From: Cyprinodon diabolis
Lineage: Eukaryota; Chordata; Actinopteri; Cyprinodontiformes; Cyprinodontidae
NCBI GenBank assembly: GCA_030533445.1
Contig: JARPUW010000033.1
Location: 310,001 to 374,000, forward strand
Direction of reading: 5' to 3'
Length of the DNA stretch: 64,000 nucleotides
The notes under the pieces are model-generated. The model had not been told where the DNA came from. It did not search any database and saw nothing but the letters and a program-made list of their open reading frames with translations. Of this stretch, positions 11,172 through 23,060 are shown piece by piece. The position numbers and the translations under genes were made by a program. The first letter of the stretch is position 1, and every line of letters starts with the position of its first letter.

Positions 11172-14100
11172 TCTGCAGTCGTAACAGACAAACCATTAAT
11201 GATACAGCCATGATCTTTTCTGGCAATCATCTAGAGCTGAAAACTAACAATATAAAGTAGATTTGAGCAGATGTTTTTGGTTACAAGCTTCAAAACAGAA
11301 GGTTGAGGCCAAAACGCTCTTTTCACAGTGAGATAATGCCATTTTGGCCTCTGGAGTTGTAACAGACAAACCATTAATGATACAGCCATGATCTTTTCTG
11401 GCAATCATCTAGAGCTGAAAACTAACAATATAAAGTAGATTTGAGCAGATGTTTATGGTTCCAAGCTTCAAAACAGAAGTTGAGGCCAAAACGCTCATTT
11501 CACAGAGAGATAATGCCATTTTGGCCTCTGGATTTGTAACAGACAATCCATTAATGATACAGCCATGATCTTTTCTGGCAATCATCTAGTGCTGAAAACT
11601 AACAATATAAAGTAGATTTGAGCAGATGTTTTTGGTTCCAAGCTTCAAAACAGAAGTTGAGGCCAAAACGCTCTTTTCACAGTGAGATAATGCCATTTTG
11701 GCCTCTGGAGTTGTAACAGACAAACCATTAATGATACAGCCATGATCTTTTCTGGCAATCATCTAGAGCTGAAAACTAACAATATAAAGTAGATTTGAGC
11801 AGATGTTTTTGGTTCCAAGCTTCAAAACAGAAGTTGAGGCCAAAACGCTCTTTTCACAGTGAGATAATGCCATTTTGGCCTCTGGAGTTGTAACAGACAA
11901 ACCATTAATGATACAGCCATGATCTTTTCTGGCAATCATCTAGAGCTGAAAACTAACAATATAAAGTAGATTTGAGCAGATGTTTTTGGTTACAAGCTTC
12001 AAAACAGAAGGTTGAGGCCAAAACGCTCTTTTCACAGTGAGATAGTGCCATTTTGGCCTCTGGAGTTGTAACAGACAAACCATTAATGATACAGCCATGA
12101 TCTTTTCTGGCAATCATCTAGAGCTGAAAACTAACAATATAAAGTAGATTTGAGCAGATGTTTTTGGTTCCAAGCTTCAAAACAGAAGTTGAGGCCAAAA
12201 CGCTCTTTTCACAGTGAGATAATGCCATTTTGGCCTCTGGAGTTGTAACAGACAAACCATTAATGATACAGCCATGATCTTTTCTGGCAATCATCTAGAG
12301 CTGAAAACTAACAATATAAAGTAGATTTGAGCAGATGTTTTTGGTTACAAGCTTCAAAACAGAAGGTTGAGGCCAAAACGCTCTTTTCACAGTGAGATAA
12401 TGCCATTTTGGCCTCTGGAGTTGTAACAGAAAAACCATTAATGATACAGCCATGATCTTTTCTGGCAATCATCTAGAGCTGAAAACTAACAATATAAAGT
12501 AGATTTGAGCAGATGTTTTTGGTTACAAGCTTCAAAACAGAAGGTTGAGGCCAAAACGCTCTTTTCACAGTGAGATAATGCCATTTTGGCCTCTGGAGTT
12601 GTAACAGACAAACCATTAATGATACAGCCATGATCTTTTCTGGCAATCATCTAGTGCTGAAAACTAACAATATAAAGTAGATTTGAGCAGATATTTTTGG
12701 TTCCAAGCTTCAAAACAGAAGTTGAGGCCAAAACGCTCTTTTCACAGTGAGATAATGCCATTTTGGCCTCTGGAGTTGTAACAGACAAACCATTAATGAT
12801 ACAGCCATGATCTTTTCTGGCAATCATCTAGAGCTGAAAACGAACAATATAAAGTAGATTTGAGCAGATGTTTTTGGTTCCAAGCTTCAAAACAGAAGTT
12901 GAGGCCAAAACGCTCTTTTCACAGTGAGATAATGCCATTTTGGCCTCTGGAGTTGTAACAGACAAACCATTAAGGATACAGCCATGATCTTTTCTGGCAA
13001 TCATCTAGTGCTGAAAACTAACAATATAAAGTAGATTTGAGCAGATGTTTTTGGTTCCAAGCTTCAAAACAGAAGTTGAGGCCAAAACGCTCTTTTCACA
13101 GTGAGATAATGCGATTTTGGCCTCTGGAGTTGTAACAGACAAACCATTAATGATACAGCCATGATCTTTTCTGGCAATCATCTAGTGCTGAAAACTAACA
13201 ATATAAAGTAGATTTGAGCAGATGTTTTTGGTTCCAAGCTTCAAAACAGAAGTTGAGGCCAAAACGCTCTTTTCACAGTGAGATAATGCCATTTTGGCCT
13301 CTGGAGTTGTAACAGACAAACCATTAATGATACAGCCATGATCTTTTCTGGCAATCATCTAGAGCTGAAAACTAACAATATAAAGTAGATTTGAGCAGAT
13401 GTTTTTGGTTACAAGCTTCAAAACAGAAGGTTGAGGCCAAAACGCTCTTTTCACAGTGAGATAATGCCATTTTGGCCTCTGGAGTTGTAACAGAAAAACC
13501 ATTAATGATACAGCCATGATCTTTTCTGGCAATCATCTAGAGCTGAAAACTAACAATATAAAGTAGATTTGAGCAGATGTTTATGGTTCCAAGCTTCAAA
13601 ACAGAAGTTGAGGCCAAAACGCTCATTTCACAGTGAGATAATGCCATTTTGGCCTCTGGAGTTGTAACAGACAAACCATTAATGATACAGCCATGATCTT
13701 TTCTGGCAATCATCTAGTGCTGAAAACTAACAATATAAAGTAGATTTGAGCAGATGTTTTTGGTTCCAAGCTTCAAAACAGAAGTTGAGGCCAAAACGCT
13801 CTTTTCACAGTGAGATAATGCCATTTTGGCCTCTGGAGTTGTAACAGACAAACCATTAAGGATACAGCCATGATCTTTTCTGGCAATCATCTAGAGCTGA
13901 AAACTAACAATATAAAGTAGATTTGAGCAGATGTTTTTGGTTCCAAGCTTCAAAACAGAAGTTGAGGCCAAAACGCTCTTTTCACAGTGAGATAATGCCA
14001 TTTTGGCCTCTGGAGTTGTAACAGACAAACCATTAATGATACAGCCATGATCTTTTCTGGCAATCATCTAGTGCTGAAAACTAACAATATAAAGTAGATT

Positions 14101-14362
14101 TGAGCAGATGTTTTTGGTTCCAAGCTTCAAAACAGAAGTTGAGGCCAAAACGCTCTTTACACAGTGAGAAAATGCCATTTTGGCCTCTGGAGTTGTAACA
14201 GACAAACCATTAATGATACAGCCATGATCTTTTCTGGCAATCATCTAGAGCTGAAAACTAACAATATAAAGTAGATTTGAGCAGATGTTTTTGGTTCCAA
14301 GCTTCAAAACAGAAGTTGAGGCCAAAACGCTCTTTTCACAGTGAGATAATGCCATTTTGGCC
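11172..14362 (+). repeat. 18-mer compound HOR unit (3191 bp)
   Basis: The first ten monomers (11172-12945) follow type B: P, T157A, G7T/A21T, plain, A164G, plain, C112A/+G, C18A/C112A/+G, G102A, T74G. After 12946 the series steps back and continues as type A: A64T, C112A/+G, C18A/T106A, A64T, T29G, T151A/T162A, plain. It is therefore a B head joined to an A tail by unequal exchange. The T29G mark occurs twice (12946 and 13832). Confidence 0.86.
12946..13122 (+). repeat. Hybrid monomer: T29G with A64T
   Basis: T29G (ATTAAGG) is joined to AGAGCTG in the other units I read, but here to A64T (TAGTGCTG). The switch lies between positions 29 and 64, at the point where the 18-mer changes from type B to type A order. 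The same monomer has a private change, GCGATTTT for GCCATTTT, near its right end, next to the hairpin arm. Confidence 0.75.
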
Positions 14363-16489
14363 TCTGCAGTCGTAACAGACAAACCATTAATGATACAGCC
14401 ATGATCTTTTCTGGCAATCATCTAGAGCTGAAAACTAACAATATAAAGTAGATTTGAGCAGATGTTTTTGGTTACAAGCTTCAAAACAGAAGGTTGAGGC
14501 CAAAACGCTCTTTTCACAGTGAGATAATGCCATTTTGGCCTCTGGAGTTGTAACAGACAAACCATTAATGATACAGCCATGATCTTTTCTGGCAATCATC
14601 TAGAGCTGAAAACTAACAATATAAAGTAGATTTGAGCAGATGTTTATGGTTCCAAGCTTCAAAACAGAAGTTGAGGCCAAAACGCTCATTTCACAGAGAG
14701 ATAATGCCATTTTGGCCTCTGGATTTGTAACAGACAATCCATTAATGATACAGCCATGATCTTTTCTGGCAATCATCTAGTGCTGAAAACTAACAATATA
14801 AAGTAGATTTGAGCAGATGTTTTTGGTTCCAAGCTTCAAAACAGAAGTTGAGGCCAAAACGCTCTTTTCACAGTGAGATAATGCCATTTTGGCCTCTGGA
14901 GTTGTAACAGACAAACCATTAATGATACAGCCATGATCTTTTCTGGCAATCATCTAGAGCTGAAAACTAACAATATAAAGTAGATTTGAGCAGATGTTTT
15001 TGGTTCCAAGCTTCAAAACAGAAGTTGAGGCCAAAACGCTCTTTTCACAGTGAGATAATGCCATTTTGGCCTCTGGAGTTGTAACAGACAAACCATTAAT
15101 GATACAGCCATGATCTTTTCTGGCAATCATCTAGAGCTGAAAACTAACAATATAAAGTAGATTTGAGCAGATGTTTTTGGTTACAAGCTTCAAAACAGAA
15201 GGTTGAGGCCAAAACGCTCTTTTCACAGTGAGATAGTGCCATTTTGGCCTCTGGAGTTGTAACAGACAAACCATTAATGATACAGCCATGATCTTTTCTG
15301 GCAATCATCTAGAGCTGAAAACTAACAATATAAAGTAGATTTGAGCAGATGTTTTTGGTTCCAAGCTTCAAAACAGAAGTTGAGGCCAAAACGCTCTTTT
15401 CACAGTGAGATAATGCCATTTTGGCCTCTGGAGTTGTAACAGACAAACCATTAATGATACAGCCATGATCTTTTCTGGCAATCATCTAGAGCTGAAAACT
15501 AACAATATAAAGTAGATTTGAGCAGATGTTTTTGGTTACAAGCTTCAAAACAGAAGGTTGAGGCCAAAACGCTCTTTTCACAGTGAGATAATGCCATTTT
15601 GGCCTCTGGAGTTGTAACAGAAAAACCATTAATGATACAGCCATGATCTTTTCTGGCAATCATCTAGAGCTGAAAACTAACAATATAAAGTAGATTTGAG
15701 CAGATGTTTATGGTTCCAAGCTTCAAAACAGAAGTTGAGGCCAAAACGCTCATTTCACAGTGAGATAATGCCATTTTGGCCTCTGGAGTTGTAACAGACA
15801 AACCATTAATGATACAGCCATGATCTTTTCTGGCAATCATCTAGTGCTGAAAACTAACAATATAAAGTAGATTTGAGCAGATGTTTTTGGTTCCAAGCTT
15901 CAAAACAGAAGTTGAGGCCAAAACGCTCTTTTCACAGTGAGATAATGCCATTTTGGCCTCTGGAGTTGTAACAGACAAACCATTAAGGATACAGCCATGA
16001 TCTTTTCTGGCAATCATCTAGAGCTGAAAACTAACAATATAAAGTAGATTTGAGCAGATGTTTTTGGTTCCAAGCTTCAAAACAGAAGTTGAGGCCAAAA
16101 CGCTCTTTTCACAGTGAGATAATGCCATTTTGGCCTCTGGAGTTGTAACAGACAAACCATTAATGATACAGCCATGATCTTTTCTGGCAATCATCTAGTG
16201 CTGAAAACTAACAATATAAAGTAGATTTGAGCAGATGTTTTTGGTTCCAAGCTTCAAAACAGAAGTTGAGGCCAAAACGCTCTTTACACAGTGAGAAAAT
16301 GCCATTTTGGCCTCTGGAGTTGTAACAGACAAACCATTAATGATACAGCCATGATCTTTTCTGGCAATCATCTAGAGCTGAAAACTAACAATATAAAGTA
16401 GATTTGAGCAGATGTTTTTGGTTCCAAGCTTCAAAACAGAAGTTGAGGCCAAAACGCTCTTTTCACAGTGAGATAATGCCATTTTGGCC
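14363..16489 (+). repeat. 12-mer HOR unit, type A reference (2127 bp)
   Basis: Clean reference for the 12-mer: m1 P/C112A/+G; m2 T106A/T148A/T157A; m3 G7T/A21T/A64T; m4 plain; m5 C112A/+G/A164G; m6 plain; m7 C112A/+G; m8 C18A/T106A/T148A; m9 A64T; m10 T29G; m11 A64T/T151A/T162A; m12 plain. Three monomers are 178 bp, so 12 x 177 + 3 = 2127. Other units in the first 16 kb can be read as gains, losses or fusions relative to this order. Confidence 0.9.
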
Positions 16490-18087
16490 TCTGCAGTCGT
16501 AACAGACAAACCATTAATGATACAGCCATGATCTTTTCTGGCAATCATCTAGAGCTGAAAACTAACAATATAAAGTAGATTTGAGCAGATGTTTTTGGTT
16601 ACAAGCTTCAAAACAGAAGGTTGAGGCCAAAACGCTCTTTTCACAGTGAGATAATGCCATTTTGGCCTCTGGAGTTGTAACAGACAAACCATTAATGATA
16701 CAGCCATGATCTTTTCTGGCAATCATCTAGAGCTGAAAACTAACAATATAAAGTAGATTTGAGCAGATGTTTATGGTTCCAAGCTTCAAAACAGAAGTTG
16801 AGGCCAAAACGCTCATTTCACAGAGAGATAATGCCATTTTGGCCTCTGGATTTGTAACAGACAATCCATTAATGATACAGCCATGATCTTTTCTGGCAAT
16901 CATCTAGTGCTGAAAACTAACAATATAAAGTAGATTTGAGCAGATGTTTTTGGTTCCAAGCTTCAAAACAGAAGTTGAGGCCAAAACGCTCTTTTCACAG
17001 TGAGATAATGCCATTTTGGCCTCTGGAGTTGTAACAGACAAACCATTAATGATACAGCCATGATCTTTTCTGGCAATCATCTAGAGCTGAAAACTAACAA
17101 TATAAAGTAGATTTGAGCAGATGTTTTTGGTTCCAAGCTTCAAAACAGAAGTTGAGGCCAAAACGCTCTTTTCACAGTGAGATAATGCCATTTTGGCCTC
17201 TGGAGTTGTAACAGACAAACCATTAATGATACAGCCATGATCTTTTCTGGCAATCATCTAGAGCTGAAAACTAACAATATAAAGTAGATTTGAGCAGATG
17301 TTTTTGGTTACAAGCTTCAAAACAGAAGGTTGAGGCCAAAACGCTCTTTTCACAGTGAGATAGTGCCATTTTGGCCTCTGGAGTTGTAACAGACAAACCA
17401 TTAATGATACAGCCATGATCTTTTCTGGCAATCATCTAGAGCTGAAAACTAACAATATAAAGTAGATTTGAGCAGATGTTTTTGGTTACAAGCTTCAAAA
17501 CAGAAGGTTGAGGCCAAAACGCTCTTTTCACAGTGAGATAATGCCATTTTGGCCTCTGGAGTTGTAACAGACAAACCATTAATGATACAGCCATGATCTT
17601 TTCTGGCAATCATCTAGAGCTGAAAACTAACAATATGAAGTAGATTTGAGCAGATGTTTTTGGTTACAAGCTTCAAAACAGAAGGTTGAGGCCAAAACGC
17701 TCTTTTCACAGTGAGATAATGCCATTTTGGCCTCTGGAGTTGTAACAGACAAACCATTAATGATACAGCCATGATCTTTTCTGGCAATCATCTAGTGCTG
17801 AAAACTAACAATATAAAGTAGATTTGAGCAGATGTTTTTGGTTCCAAGCTTCAAAACAGAAGTTGAGGCCAAAACGTTCTTTTCACAGTGAGATAATGCC
17901 ATTTTGGCCTCTGGAGTTGTAACAGACAAACCATTAATGATACAGCCATGATCTTTTCTGGCAATCATCTAGAGCTGAAAACTAACAATATAAAGTAGAT
18001 TTGAGCAGATGTTTTTGGTTACAAGCTTCAAAACAGAAGGTTGAGGCCAAAACGCTCTTTTCACAGTGAGATAGTGCCATTTTGGCC
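16490..18087 (+). repeat. Head of a type C HOR unit (9 monomers)
   Basis: P, T157A, G7T/A21T/A64T, plain, A164G, C112A/+G, A83G (CAATATGAAG) with +G, A64T/C145T (ACGTTC), then another C112A/+G/A164G monomer at 17910. The first eight match the type C unit at 26078. Its expected end (T29G, T151A/T162A, plain) is missing here and appears instead at 25370-26077, after the divergent domain. Confidence 0.85.
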
Positions 18088-18621
18088 TCTGGAGTTGTAA
18101 CAGACAAACCATTAATGATACAGCCATGATCTTTTCTGGCAATCATCTAGAGCTGAAAACTAACAATATAAAGTAGATTTGAGCAGATGTTTTTGGTTCC
18201 AAGCTTCAAATCAGAAGGTTCAGGCCAAAACGCTCTTTTCACAGTGAGATAATGCCATTTTGGCCTCTGGAGTTGTAACAGACAAACCATTAATGATACA
18301 GCCATGATCTTTTCTGGCAATCATCTAGAGCTGAAAACTAACAATATAAAGTAGATTTGAGCAGATGTTTTTGGTTCCAAGCTTCAAATCAGAAGGTTGA
18401 GGCCAAAACGCTCTTTTCACAGTGAGATAATGCCATTTTGGCCTCTGGAGTTGTAACAGACAAACCATTAATGATACAGCCATGATCTTTTCTGGCAATC
18501 ATCTAGAGCTGAAAACTAACAATATAAAGTAGATTTGAGCAGATGTTTTTGGTTCCAAGCTTCAAATCAAAAGGTTGAGGCCAAAACGCTCATTTCACTG
18601 TGAGATAATGCCATTTTGGCC
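18088..18621 (+). repeat. 3-mer block of the divergent domain
   Basis: Three A124T monomers: 18088 (CAAATCAGAAGGTTCAGG), 18266 (CAAATCAGAAGGTTGAGG) and 18444 (CAAATCAAAAGG with T148A and CACTGTGAG). A close relative starts at 20752 (TTCAGG form), 20930 and 21108; there the third monomer has CTCTTTT and CACAGTG. The TTCAGG change alters the outermost base of the left hairpin arm. Confidence 0.8.
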
Positions 18622-18798
18622 TCTGGAGTTGTAACAGACAAACCATTAATGATACAGCCATAATCTTTTCTGGCAATCATCTAGAGCTGAAAACTAACAA
18701 TATAAAGTAGATTTGAGCAGATGTTATTGGTTCCAAGCTTCAAAACAGAACTTGAGGCCAAAACGCTCATTTCACAGTGAGATAATGCCATTTTGGCC

Positions 18799-19686
18799 TC
18801 TGGAGTTGTAACAGACAAACCATTAATGATACAGCCATGATCTTTTCTGGCAATCATCTAGAGCTGAAAACTAACAATATAAAGTAGATTTGAGCAGATG
18901 TTTTTGGTTCCAAGCTTCAAAAAGGAAGGTTGAGGCTAAAACGGTCTTTTCACAGTGAGATAATGCCATTTTGGCCTCTGGAGTTGTAACAGACAAACCA
19001 TTAATGATACAGCCATGATCTTTTCTGGCAATCATCTAGAGCTGAAAACTAACAATATAAAGTAGATTTGAGCAGATGTTTTTGGTTCCAAGCTTCAAAA
19101 CAGAAGTTGAGGCCAAAACGCTCATTTCACAGTGAGATAATGCCATTTTGGCCTCTGGAGTTGTAACAGACAAACCATTAATGATAGAGCCAAGATCTTT
19201 TCTGGCAATCATCTAGAGCTGAAAACTAACAATATAAAGTAGATTTGAGCAGATGTTTTTGGTTCCAAGCTTCAAATCAGAAGGTTGAGGCCAAAACGCT
19301 CTTTTCACAGTGAGATAATGCCATTTTGGCCTCTGGAGTTGTAACAGACAAACCATTAATGATACAGCCATGATCTTTTCTGGCAATCATCTAGAGCTGA
19401 AAACTAACAATATAAAGTAGATTTGAGCAGATGTTTTTGGTTCCAAGCTTCAAATCAAAAGGTTGAGGCCAAAACGCTCATTTCACTGTGAGATAATGCC
19501 ATTTTGGCCTCTGGAGTTGTAACAGACAAACCATTAATGATACAGCCATAATCTTTTCTGGCAATCATCTAGAGCTGAAAACTAACAATATAAAGTAGAT
19601 TTGAGCAGATGTTATTGGTTCCAAGCTTCAAAACAGAAGTTGAGGCCAAAACGCTCATTTCACAGTGAGATAATGCCATTTTGGCC
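18799..19686 (+). repeat. 5-mer block (888 bp), copy 1
   Basis: Order: 18799 CAAAAAGGAAGG with ACGGTC; 18977 T148A; 19154 GATAGAGCCAAGATC with A124T; 19332 CAAATCAAAAGG with CACTGTGAG; 19510 CCATAATC with T105A. The same order and length recur at 22173-23060 and 24304-25191. This copy has a private change, GAGGCTAAAACGG, in the left hairpin arm of its first monomer. Confidence 0.85.
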
Positions 19687-20397
19687 TCTGGAGTTGTAAC
19701 AGACAAACCATTAATGATACAGCCATGATCTTTTCTGGCAATCATCTAGAGCTGAAAACTAACAATATAAAGTAGATTTGAGCAGATGTTTTTGGTTCCA
19801 AGCTTCAAAAAGGAAGGTTGAGGCCAAAACGCTCTTTTCACAGTGAGATAATGCCATTTTGGCCTCTGGAGTTGTAACAGACAAACCATTAATGATACAG
19901 CCATGATCTTTTCTGGCAATCATCTAGAGCTGAAAACTAACAATATAAAGTAGATTTGAGCAGATGTTTTTGGTTCCAAGCTTCAAAACAGAAGTTGAGG
20001 CCAAAACGCTCATTTCACAGTGAGATAATGCCATTTTGGCCTCTGGAGTTGTAACAGACAAACCATTAATGATACAGCCAAGATCTTTTCTGGCAATCAT
20101 CTAGAGCTGAAAACTAACAATATAAAGTAGATTTGAGCAGATGTTTTTGGTTCCAAGCTTCAAAAAGGAAGGTTGAGGCCAAAACGCTCTTTTCACAGTG
20201 AGATAATGCCATTTTGGCCTCTGGAGTTGTAACAGACAAACCATTAATGATACAGCCATGATCTTTTCTGGCAATCATCTAGAGCTGAAAACTAACAATA
20301 TAAAGTAGATTTGAGCAGATGTTTTTGGTTCCAAGCTTCAAATCAGAAGGTTGAGGCCGAAACGCTCATTTCACAGTGAGATAATGCCATTTTGGCC

Positions 20398-20574
20398 TCT
20401 GGAGTTGTAACAGACAAACCATTAATGATAGAGCCATGATCTTTTCTGGCAATCATCTCGAGCTGAAAACTAACAATATAAAGTAGATTTGAGCAGATGT
20501 TTATGGTTCCAAGCTTCAAAACTGAAGTTGAGGCCAAAACGCTCTTTTCACAGTGAGATAATGCCATTTTGGCC
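20398..20574 (+). repeat. Monomer with A62C (CTCGAG), antisense stop lost
   Basis: ATCTAGAGCT becomes ATCTCGAGCT at 20459. On the minus strand this changes the recurrent TAG stop to GAG, which joins two monomer-length open frames into one 96-codon frame (20633 to 20343). It also makes a XhoI site and adds a CpG. The monomer further carries T106A and AACTGAAGTTG. I regard the open frame as non-coding. Confidence 0.8.
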
Positions 20575-20929
20575 TCTGGAGTTGTAACAGACAAACCATT
20601 AATGATACAGCCATGATCTTTTCTGGCAATCATCTAGAGCTGAAAAATAACAATATAAAGTAGATTTGAGCAGATGTTTTTGGTTCCAAGCTTCAAAACA
20701 GAAGTTGAGGCCAAAACGCTCATTTCACAGTGAGATAATGCCATTTTGGCCTCTGGAGTTGTAACAGACAAACCATTAATGATACAGCCAAGATCTTTTC
20801 TGGCAATCATCTAGAGCTGAAAACTAACAATATAAAGTAGATTTGAGCAGATGTTTTTGGTTCCAAGCTTCAAATCAGAAGGTTCAGGCCAAAACGCTCT
20901 TTTCACAGTGAGATAATGCCATTTTGGCC

Positions 20930-23060
20930 TCTGGAGTTGTAACAGACAAACCATTAATGATACAGCCATGATCTTTTCTGGCAATCATCTAGAGCTGAAA
21001 ACTAACAATATAAAGTAGATTTGAGCAGATGTTTTTGGTTCCAAGCTTCAAATCAGAAGGTTGAGGCCAAAACGCTCTTTTCACAGTGAGATAATGCCAT
21101 TTTGGCCTCTGGAGTTGTAACAGACAAACCATTAATGATACAGCCATGATCTTTTCTGGCAATCATCTAGAGCTGAAAACTAACAATATAAAGTAGATTT
21201 GAGCAGATGTTTTTGGTTCCAAGCTTCAAATCAAAAGGTTGAGGCCAAAACGCTCTTTTCACAGTGAGATAATGCCATTTTGGCCTCTGGAGTTGTAACA
21301 GACAAACCATTAATGATACAGCCATGATCTTTTCTGGCAATCATCTAGAGCTGAAAAATAACAATATAAAGTAGATTTGAGCAGATGTTTTTGGTTACAA
21401 GCTTCAAAACAGAAGGTTGAGGCCAAAACGCTCTTTTCACAGTGAGATAATGCCATTTTGGCCTTTGGAGTTGTAACAGACAAACCATTAATGATACAGC
21501 CATGATCTTTTCTGGCAATCATCTAGAGCTGAAAACTAACAATATAAAGTAGATTTGAGCAGATGTTTATGGTTCCAAGCTTCAAAACAGAAGTTGAGGC
21601 CAAAACGCTCATTTCACAGTGAGATAATGCCATTTTGGCCTCTGGAGTTGTAACAGACAAACCATTAATGATACAGCCATGATCTTTTCAGGCAATCATC
21701 TAGAGCTGAAAACTAACAATATAAAGTAGATTTGAGCAGATGTTTATGGTTCCAAGCTTCAAAACAGAAGTTGAGGCCAAAACGCTCATTTCACAGTGAG
21801 ATAATGCCATTTTGGCCTCTGGAGTTGTAACAGACAAACCATTAATGATACAGCCATGATCTTTTCTGGCAATCATCTAGAGCTGAAAACTAACAATATA
21901 AAGTAGATTTGAGCAGATGTTTTTGGTTACAAGCTTCAAAACAGAACTTGAGGCCAAAACGCTCATTTCACAGTGAGATAATGCCATTTTGGCCTCTGGA
22001 GTTGTAACAGACAAACCATTAATGATACACCCATGATCTTTTCTGGCAATCATCTAGAGCTGAAAACTAACAATATAAAGTAGATTTGAGCAGATGTTTT
22101 TGGTTACAAGCTTCAAAACAGAAGGTTGAGGCCAAAACGCTCTTTTCACAGTGAGATAATGCCATTTTGGCCTCTGGAGTTGTAACAGACAAACCATTAA
22201 TGATACAGCCATGATCTTTTCTGGCAATCATCTAGAGCTGAAAACTAACAATATAAAGTAGATTTGAGCAGATGTTTTTGGTTCCAAGCTTCAAAAAGGA
22301 AGGTTGAGGCCAAAACGGTCTTTTCACAGTGAGATAATGCCATTTTGGCCTCTGGAGTTGTAACAGACAAACCATTAATGATACAGCCATGATCTTTTCT
22401 GGCAATCATCTAGAGCTGAAAACTAACAATATAAAGTAGATTTGAGCAGATGTTTTTGGTTCCAAGCTTCAAAACAGAAGTTGAGGCCAAAACGCTCATT
22501 TCACAGTGAGATAATGCCATTTTGGCCTCTGGAGTTGTAACAGACAAACCATTAATGATAGAGCCAAGATCTTTTCTGGCAATCATCTAGAGCTGAAAAC
22601 TAACAATATAAAGTAGATTTGAGCAGATGTTTTTGGTTCCAAGCTTCAAATCAGAAGGTTGAGGCCAAAACGCTCTTTTCACAGTGAGATAATGCCATTT
22701 TGGCCTCTGGAGTTGTAACAGACAAACCATTAATGATACAGCCATGATCTTTTCTGGCAATCATCTAGAGCTGAAAACTAACAATATAAAGTAGATTTGA
22801 GCAGATGTTTTTGGTTCCAAGCTTCAAATCAAAAGGTTGAGGCCAAAACGCTCATTTCACTGTGAGATAATGCCATTTTGGCCTCTGGAGTTGTAACAGA
22901 CAAACCATTAATGATACAGCCATAATCTTTTCTGGCAATCATCTAGAGCTGAAAACTAACAATATAAAGTAGATTTGAGCAGATGTTATTGGTTCCAAGC
23001 TTCAAAACAGAAGTTGAGGCCAAAACGCTCATTTCACAGTGAGATAATGCCATTTTGGCC
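20930..23060 (+). repeat. 12-mer of the divergent domain, copy 1 (2131 bp)
   Basis: Order: 20930 A124T; 21108 A124T+G127A; 21286 C73A with C112A/+G; 21464 T106A (start reads TTTGGAG); 21641 TTTTCAGGC with T106A; 21818 C112A with G130C; 21995 GATACACCC; 22173 CAAAAAGG with ACGGTC; 22351 T148A; 22528 GAGCCAAGATC; 22706 CACTGTGAG; 22884 CCATAATC with T105A. Twelve monomers, seven of 178 bp, give 2131. Private-looking changes are duplicated exactly 2131 bases further on (for example 21690 and 23821, 22030 and 24161). Confidence 0.88.
22173..23060 (+). repeat. 5-mer block (888 bp), copy 2
   Basis: Same five monomers as 18799-19686 (ACGGTC, T148A, GAGCCAAGATC, CACTGTGAG, CCATAATC/T105A). It forms the last five monomers of the first 2131-bp 12-mer. 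Its GAGCCAAGATC mark is 3374 bases from that of copy 1 and 2131 from that of copy 3. Confidence 0.85.

Noticed and set aside
18622..18798. Inverted CCAAT box (ATTGG) created by T105A
   Set aside because: It is a five-base match produced by a single substitution in a few monomers, with no further promoter context.
20343..20633. Minus-strand 96-codon open frame beginning MIARKDHG
   Set aside because: It spans parts of satellite monomers and repeats the same peptide about 1.6 times. It exists only because one substitution removed a stop that is otherwise present in every monomer. No promoter, domain or unique sequence supports a gene.
21310..21522. Minus-strand 70-codon open frame, with an identical copy at 23441-23653
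   Set aside because: It reads the satellite in two frames across the extra G and depends on C73A removing a TAG. The second copy exists only because the 2131-bp block is duplicated.
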